Assembly: GCA_910578745.1 (NCBI GenBank)
Contig: CAJTSN010000028.1
Span: 5,176 to 21,913, forward strand
Direction of reading: 5' to 3'
From: an uncultured Bacilli bacterium
GTDB lineage: Bacteria; Bacillota_I; Bacilli_A; RF39; UBA660
Length of the DNA: 16,738 bases
The notes beneath the pieces are model-generated. The model made no database searches. It was not told the DNA's origin and saw only the letters and a list, made by a program, of their open reading frames with translations. The position numbers and the translations under genes are program-made. Positions within the stretch are counted from its first letter, which is position 1; the number at the start of each line of letters is the position of its first letter. Shown here piece by piece: positions 12,991 to 16,738 of the stretch.

Positions 12991-14220
12991 TTAATTCTTT
13001 TTCTTCCTAAATTTATCTTTTATTCTTTCAAACCATGATTTTTTCATCTGTTCTTGCCTTAAACACATATGATAAACATCTAACATATTCAAAGCAAAAT
13101 GCTTTAAAGAATGCGACTCAGATGTATATCGTGCTTGCTTACTCATCGATTCTAACTTTTTTCTATCATTTTTCAAAGTAAAAATGATATCTTCAAACAT
13201 GCTTCGATTCTCAAAAAATTTCCCGTTCAAATCATCAACCACTACATCTAAAAAGGCGTCATCTTTCATACAAATCGCTGGTTTACTAGAAGCCATTGCC
13301 TCAATTATTGTTAACCCTTGTGTCTCTGTTTTCGATGCGGTTGCAAAAACGTCCGCTACTTGGTAATAAGCAGGAATTTCTTCCCATGGAATTGCATTTG
13401 TAAAAATAATATTTTTTTCTAATTTTCTCTCAATAACCCATGTAATATATTTTTCATAATCAGGGCCACTTCCCACAATCACCAATTTGATATTTTTATC
13501 CTTTTTAGATATATTTTCCAAAGCTTCTAACAATAATTCTACATTTTTTTCTTCCGCAAGCCTTCCTACAGTGAGTATCACAAAATCATTTGTATTTAAT
13601 CCCAGTTCTCTTTTTAAAGAAAGTGTATCACTTTCTTTAAAATTTTCTTTAAAAAACCGTTCGACTTCAATTCCTGTTGGAACAATGCGAACCTCTTTTT
13701 CTACATGATATTTTTCTTTAAATAAATTGTAGGTCTTTCGGCTAGGGACAATCAATTCTTTTGCTGTTTTGTCACAATAAAACATAGTTAAATATTCCAC
13801 AATTTTTTTACTAGAGCGATCAAAGTGTCCCTTTGTTATATAATGAATATAATCTTCATACATCGTATGATAAGTATGAACTAAAGGAATATCTAATTGT
13901 TTTGCTAAAATACGGGCAAATGTACCAATTCCAAATTCTGTATGAGAATGAATGATATCAAGATGCCACTCCTTAATTTTAGAAATCGCTTTTAAAGGAT
14001 AAATTCCCGTCAAACGATAATCATATATACCTATAGGAATTCCTGGAATACGTATAATTTTCTCTTCATTTTCATAACGATAAGATAAGTTATCTGGGTT
14101 TACAGTTACAATAAAAACTTCATGTCCCTCTTCTTTTAAGGCTTTCTCTAAACTAACAATGCTTGTTGAGACTCCATTGATAAATGGAGGGTAAGTATCC
14201 GTAAAAATCCCTATTCTCAT
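12991..14220 (-). CDS. GT4 glycosyltransferase, probably 1,2-diacylglycerol glucosyltransferase type
   Basis: A GT-B fold, family-4 retaining glycosyltransferase of 409 aa. The N-terminal acceptor half starts MRIGIFTDTYPPFINGVSTS and contains HSHTEFGIGTFA and HTYHTMYEDYIHYI. The C-terminal donor half has VGRLAEEKN, the GSGPDYEKY stretch, and the E(x7)E motif E299-E307 in SKTETQGLTIIEAMA. The closest resemblance I recall is the Acholeplasma alpha-monoglucosyldiacylglycerol synthase, with the same N-terminus, HTEF, YHYI/HYV and TETQGLT segments. The predicted reaction is transfer of glucose from UDP-glucose to diacylglycerol at the inner membrane face. The C-terminal tail (about 390-409) is a Trp/Phe plus Lys/Arg amphipathic stretch fit for membrane binding. 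ATG 14220 begins one nt after the stop of the flippase-like gene, so the two are coupled. Alternative: a cell-wall or capsule glycosyltransferase; the exact acceptor is inferred. Confidence 0.88.
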   Translation of the reverse strand: MRIGIFTDTYPPFINGVSTSIVSLEKALKEEGHEVFIVTVNPDNLSYRYENEEKIIRIPGIPIGIYDYRLTGIYPLKAISKIKEWHLDIIHSHTEFGIGTFARILAKQLDIPLVHTYHTMYEDYIHYITKGHFDRSSKKIVEYLTMFYCDKTAKELIVPSRKTYNLFKEKYHVEKEVRIVPTGIEVERFFKENFKESDTLSLKRELGLNTNDFVILTVGRLAEEKNVELLLEALENISKKDKNIKLVIVGSGPDYEKYITWVIERKLEKNIIFTNAIPWEEIPAYYQVADVFATASKTETQGLTIIEAMASSKPAICMKDDAFLDVVVDDLNGKFFENRSMFEDIIFTLKNDRKKLESMSKQARYTSESHSLKHFALNMLDVYHMCLRQEQMKKSWFERIKDKFRKKKN

Positions 14221-14221
14221 C

Positions 14222-15235
14222 TTATCCCTTCTTTCTTTTAAAATTTAAAGTAATTGCCCCTACTATCATTCCAAAATAATATGTAATAAATCGCCAAAGA
14301 AGCATAATGGCATTTAAGATTGGACCTGTAATAAAGGTAGAATAAAAAGTAACAAAGGCATATTCAAGCCCTCCAGTTCCACCGGGAATAGGTACAAAAG
14401 AACCTATCATCATAATATAAGCAGAAGCAATAACACATTCATAAACATTCATACTTTCCATATCTCCTATTCCATATAGAAGAACTAATGGAATGAGATA
14501 AAATAAAAGTAGAGCCACAAAATTGCAAAAAATCATAAAGCAAAAAATTTTTTTATCTTTTACTAAAATTTTCGCGCCTTCATTAAAATCAATTAAATAT
14601 TGATTAAATTTCTGAATGGTTCTCTCTTTATCCTTTACAATTCTTATTTTATTTAAAACTTTTATTACAAAATCAACCAAAATGCGATTTAATTTTTTTG
14701 TAAAACTAATAACAAATAGTAAAATAATTACAGCTAAATTTGCTATAAATCCAACGGCTACTAAATATCCCAAAAAACGATTATTTGGAAAAATATGAAG
14801 AAAAGAATTACAAACAACAGCCGTTGTCCCCAAAAATACAAGCGCTATTTGATAGACGATAAAATTTTGAATCGATACATTTGTTGCTTCTGTTACTTTT
14901 AATTTATGTTTTGTTAAAGCATAAATTTCATAAGGTTGTCCTCCACTTGAAAAAGGTGTGATGGCATGAAAGAAATTGGTTTCAACGACTAAACGCAAAG
15001 CTTTAACAAATGTGAAATCTTCCCGAAACTTTCTAGTAGAAATGCGCATCACAATCGCTTTAAATATCCAATAAGCGATAATTAATAAAAAGGCGAGTCC
15101 TAAATAAAATTTATTGATATGAACAATTTGTTTTATAATTTCTTCATAATTATCTCTTAAGGAAAAGTAAAGTACAATTGCTGTGAAGATAAAAATCAAA
15201 AGAAAGCTCTCAACCTTCTTAACCATATTATTCAT
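14222..15235 (-). CDS. Flippase-like integral membrane protein (LPG synthase N-terminal/UPF0104 type)
   Basis: The 337-aa polytopic protein has about eight hydrophobic segments (near residues 10-25, 42-62, 122-145, 155-177, 230-255, 265-282, 290-310, 315-332). It carries the family signatures TPFSSGGQPYE (93-103) and PIPGGTGGLE (282-291) of the lysylphosphatidylglycerol-synthase transmembrane/flippase-like family. The C-terminal aminoacyltransferase domain of MprF is absent, so it is a stand-alone flippase-like member. These are often paired with GT4 glycosyltransferases, which supports a role in moving or making a glycolipid with the gene immediately downstream. ATG 15235 overlaps the pgk stop by 8 nt and has GAGG 6 nt upstream; a second ATG three codons later is possible. 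Translation is coupled to pgk on one side and to the glycosyltransferase on the other. Confidence 0.88.
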   Translation of the reverse strand: MNNMVKKVESFLLIFIFTAIVLYFSLRDNYEEIIKQIVHINKFYLGLAFLLIIAYWIFKAIVMRISTRKFREDFTFVKALRLVVETNFFHAITPFSSGGQPYEIYALTKHKLKVTEATNVSIQNFIVYQIALVFLGTTAVVCNSFLHIFPNNRFLGYLVAVGFIANLAVIILLFVISFTKKLNRILVDFVIKVLNKIRIVKDKERTIQKFNQYLIDFNEGAKILVKDKKIFCFMIFCNFVALLLFYLIPLVLLYGIGDMESMNVYECVIASAYIMMIGSFVPIPGGTGGLEYAFVTFYSTFITGPILNAIMLLWRFITYYFGMIVGAITLNFKRKKG

Positions 15236-16415
15236 CTTTGTCCTCTATAGCTACAATACCCGGCAACTGCTTTCCCTCAAGTAATTCCAAAGAAGCTCCC
15301 CCACCTGTAGAAATATGTGTCATATAGTCTTTATAACCTAGAGAAATCACAGATGCAGCTGTATCACCACCACCAATAATTTTAATTGCTTCTATATCTT
15401 TTAATATGTCTAAAATGGCTTTTGTTCCATGAGAGAAGGCTTCTAATTCTGCATAACCTAGTGTCCCATTCCACACGATAAGCTTACTCTTTTGCAAATA
15501 CTCCTTAAATAAAGAAACTGTTTTAGGACCAATATCTAATCCAATATCATTTTCTTTAAAGGATTCAATTTCACAAGTATGCATATTTTCTTCTGAAATT
15601 TCCTTTGCATTCACACTATCTATAGGCAAAATAATTTTATCTTTATATTTTTCTAACATGTCTTCACAAAAAGGTATGCTTTCTGTATCTACCAAAGATG
15701 ACTTTACGTCAATTCCTTTTGCCTTTAAAAATGTATAAGCCATTGCTCCGCCAATAAGAATATAGTCTGCCTTCTTTCCTAAAGATTCAATTACGCCAAC
15801 CTTGTCACTTACCTTGGCTCCTCCTAAAATTACTGTATAAGGATGTAACTCATTTTGAAGAGCAACTGTCAACTGATTCAACTCTTTTTCTACTAAAAAA
15901 CCTAAACCACTTGGAAGATGGGAAGCAATTCCCACATTTGAAGCATGAGCTCTATGACATGTTCCAAAAGCGTCATTGATGAAAATATCTCCTAAACTTG
16001 CCCAATAACTGCCAAGTTCTTCATCATTAGAACTTTCTAATTTGCCATATAAATCTTCATACCTTGTATTTTGTATAAGAAGAACATCGCCGTCTTTCAT
16101 ATTTTGAATGGCTACTTCTACAATTGGCCCCCTTGTACTTTCTACAAAAAGTACTTCTTTTTTTAAAAGCTCTCCAAGACGTATAGCCACTGGACTTAAA
16201 TCATTTTTTTCCAAATCACTTTCTTCTTTTACCCTTCCTAAGTGGGAAAGTAAAATCACTCTTGCCCCGTTTTCTATTGCATATTGTATTGTCTTTAGAC
16301 TTTCCTTTATTCGATTATCATCCGTAATATTTCCATCCTTCATAGGAACATTAAAATCGACCCGAATAATTACTTTTTTACTTTTTAAATTAAAATCTTC
16401 TATTGTTTTTTTCAT
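15228..16415 (-). CDS. pgk: Phosphoglycerate kinase
   Basis: The enzyme makes ATP from 1,3-bisphosphoglycerate in cytosolic glycolysis. Two Rossmann-like halves are visible: the N-terminal one with VIIRVDFNVPMKDG, LLSHLGR and DAFGTCHRAHASN (3-phosphoglycerate site), and the C-terminal one with LGGAKVSDKVGVIE, IIGGGDTAASV and HISTGGGASLELLEG (nucleotide site). The usual WNGPMGVFE reads WNGTLGYAE, a divergence but not an obvious loss of function. I chose the ATG at 16415 rather than the one at 16427: GGGTGA lies four nt before it, as at rnr, and the protein then has 395 aa, the standard length. A good sigma-A promoter lies just upstream. It heads the unit pgk-flippase-glycosyltransferase-tpiA; in Bacillus, pgk is normally directly followed by tpiA and pgm. 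Confidence 0.98.
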   Translation of the reverse strand: MKKTIEDFNLKSKKVIIRVDFNVPMKDGNITDDNRIKESLKTIQYAIENGARVILLSHLGRVKEESDLEKNDLSPVAIRLGELLKKEVLFVESTRGPIVEVAIQNMKDGDVLLIQNTRYEDLYGKLESSNDEELGSYWASLGDIFINDAFGTCHRAHASNVGIASHLPSGLGFLVEKELNQLTVALQNELHPYTVILGGAKVSDKVGVIESLGKKADYILIGGAMAYTFLKAKGIDVKSSLVDTESIPFCEDMLEKYKDKIILPIDSVNAKEISEENMHTCEIESFKENDIGLDIGPKTVSLFKEYLQKSKLIVWNGTLGYAELEAFSHGTKAILDILKDIEAIKIIGGGDTAASVISLGYKDYMTHISTGGGASLELLEGKQLPGIVAIEDKDE

Positions 16416-16438
16416 ACATTCACCCATTCTCTATTATT

Positions 16439-16467
16439 ATTGTATATCGAAAACAGTTTTTTTTCAA
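16439..16467 (-). promoter_or_regulatory. Sigma-A promoter of the pgk operon
   Basis: On the minus strand TTGAAA (16462-16467) and TACAAT (16439-16444) are spaced by 17 bp, about 25 nt before the start codon. It is the best promoter match on the minus strand of the window. Confidence 0.75.
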
Positions 16468-16506
16468 GGGAATTTCCTTAATATTCCAATTACAAATCAA
16501 AAAAAC

Positions 16507-16529
16507 TGTAAACATTTTTAGTATTTACA
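16507..16529. promoter_or_regulatory. Imperfect dyad upstream of the pgk promoter
   Basis: TGTAAA (16507-16512) and TTTACA (16524-16529) are inverted, 11 nt apart, about 40 bp upstream of the -35. It could bind a regulator or be chance in AT-rich DNA. It is not a good CcpA cre site. Confidence 0.25.
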
Positions 16530-16621
16530 ATTTTTATCAATTTTAACAGTCTATCAAAATTTTTATAATCAACTTCTTATTTTTATTACCATTCAAACAA
16601 AGAAATATTGCATTATTATAA

Positions 16622-16651
16622 CAAAAAGAAACGAAGAAAATCATTCGTTTC
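16622..16651 (-). terminator. Rho-independent terminator of the gene beyond the right edge
   Basis: GAAACGAA and TTCGTTTC form a perfect 8-bp stem with an 8-nt loop. On the minus strand it is followed by TTTTTG, the right orientation to end a minus-strand gene entering from the right edge. Confidence 0.8.
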
Positions 16652-16678
16652 GACTTAATACTTCTTTAAAATAGATTC

Positions 16679-16738
16679 TCATCTATAAATGATATAGCCA
16701 GATAGTTTATATGATGTTCCTTTAAGTTCTATTGGACT
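16679..16738 (-). CDS. C-terminal 19 codons of an unidentified gene (runs off right edge)
   Basis: A minus-strand frame is open from the right edge (SPIELKGTSYKLSGYIIYR) to TGA at 16679-16681, about 30 nt before a strong terminator. The other two frames hit stops sooner. Too short to identify; it does not look like the end of GapA, the gene expected before pgk. Its reality rests on the terminator. Confidence 0.4.
   Translation of the reverse strand, partial: SPIELKGTSYKLSGYIIYR

Noticed and set aside
16416..16427. Upstream ATG of pgk adding four residues
   Set aside because: The ribosome site is weaker, and its codons contain the GGGTGA that serves the next ATG.
16507..16529. CcpA cre site upstream of pgk
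   Set aside because: The dyad lacks the central CG and the spacing of the cre consensus, so it is kept only as an unassigned dyad.
1..16738. CRISPR array, rRNA, ordinary tRNA or riboswitch
   Set aside because: No regularly spaced repeats, no rRNA-like blocks, and no tRNA other than the tRNA-like part of tmRNA. Leaders upstream of pgk, spo0A and rnr are too short or lack conserved riboswitch elements that I can recognise.

Overview
The window looks like a chromosomal segment of a low-GC, Gram-positive, spore-forming-lineage bacterium (Bacillota). I would place it near the gut Bacilli / Erysipelotrichia / RF39-type lineages rather than classical Bacillus. Evidence: very AT-rich DNA, AGGAGG-type ribosome binding sites, a full Spo0A, an rnr-(capA-like)-smpB cluster, a tmRNA tag ending in AFA (an ending known from Mollicutes), and a glucolipid synthase resembling the Acholeplasma diacylglycerol glucosyltransferase. 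TGA is a stop (smpB, partial gene at the right edge) and Trp is TGG, so the code is standard, not the Mycoplasma code. The species assignment is an inference.

Left part (1-2091): the N-terminal 501 codons of a minus-strand SWIM-zinc-finger SNF2-type helicase protein run off the left edge. Divergent from it is ssrA (tmRNA, 1714-2091, + strand) with a good sigma-A promoter. Next (2092-4880) comes an AT-richer accessory patch between ssrA and smpB, with its genes on the + strand. It holds a degenerate Sfp-type phosphopantetheinyl-transferase-like ORF, a fragment of a YhcG/DUF1016 nuclease-family gene, and two overlapping intact genes: a zinc-dependent phospholipase C-like protein and an unrecognised 284-aa protein with a faint ADP-ribosyltransferase-like look. 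A frameshifted IS3-type orfA remnant follows. A perfect 14-bp direct repeat lies 3 nt past the ssrA CCA end (2094-2107) and again at 4615-4628, framing the patch.

Right part (4884-16738): essentially all minus-strand housekeeping genes. Reading in the direction of transcription (right to left): end of an unknown gene plus a terminator; a strong promoter; pgk - flippase-like membrane protein - GT4 glucosyltransferase - tpiA, ended by a terminator; spo0A with its own putative promoter and 0A-box-like sites; a multiply disrupted pseudogene; gpmI; rnr; a CapA-like membrane-anchored phosphoesterase; smpB with a terminator folded into its last codons.

Functionally, pgk, tpiA and gpmI are lower-glycolysis enzymes. 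The glucosyltransferase and flippase-like genes point to glycolipid or envelope assembly and are translationally coupled to pgk. RNase R, SmpB and tmRNA form the ribosome-rescue and mRNA-decay set; Spo0A is the sporulation master regulator. The most unusual parts are the ssrA-adjacent patch with its flanking repeat and two-gene unit, and the decaying gene between spo0A and gpmI.
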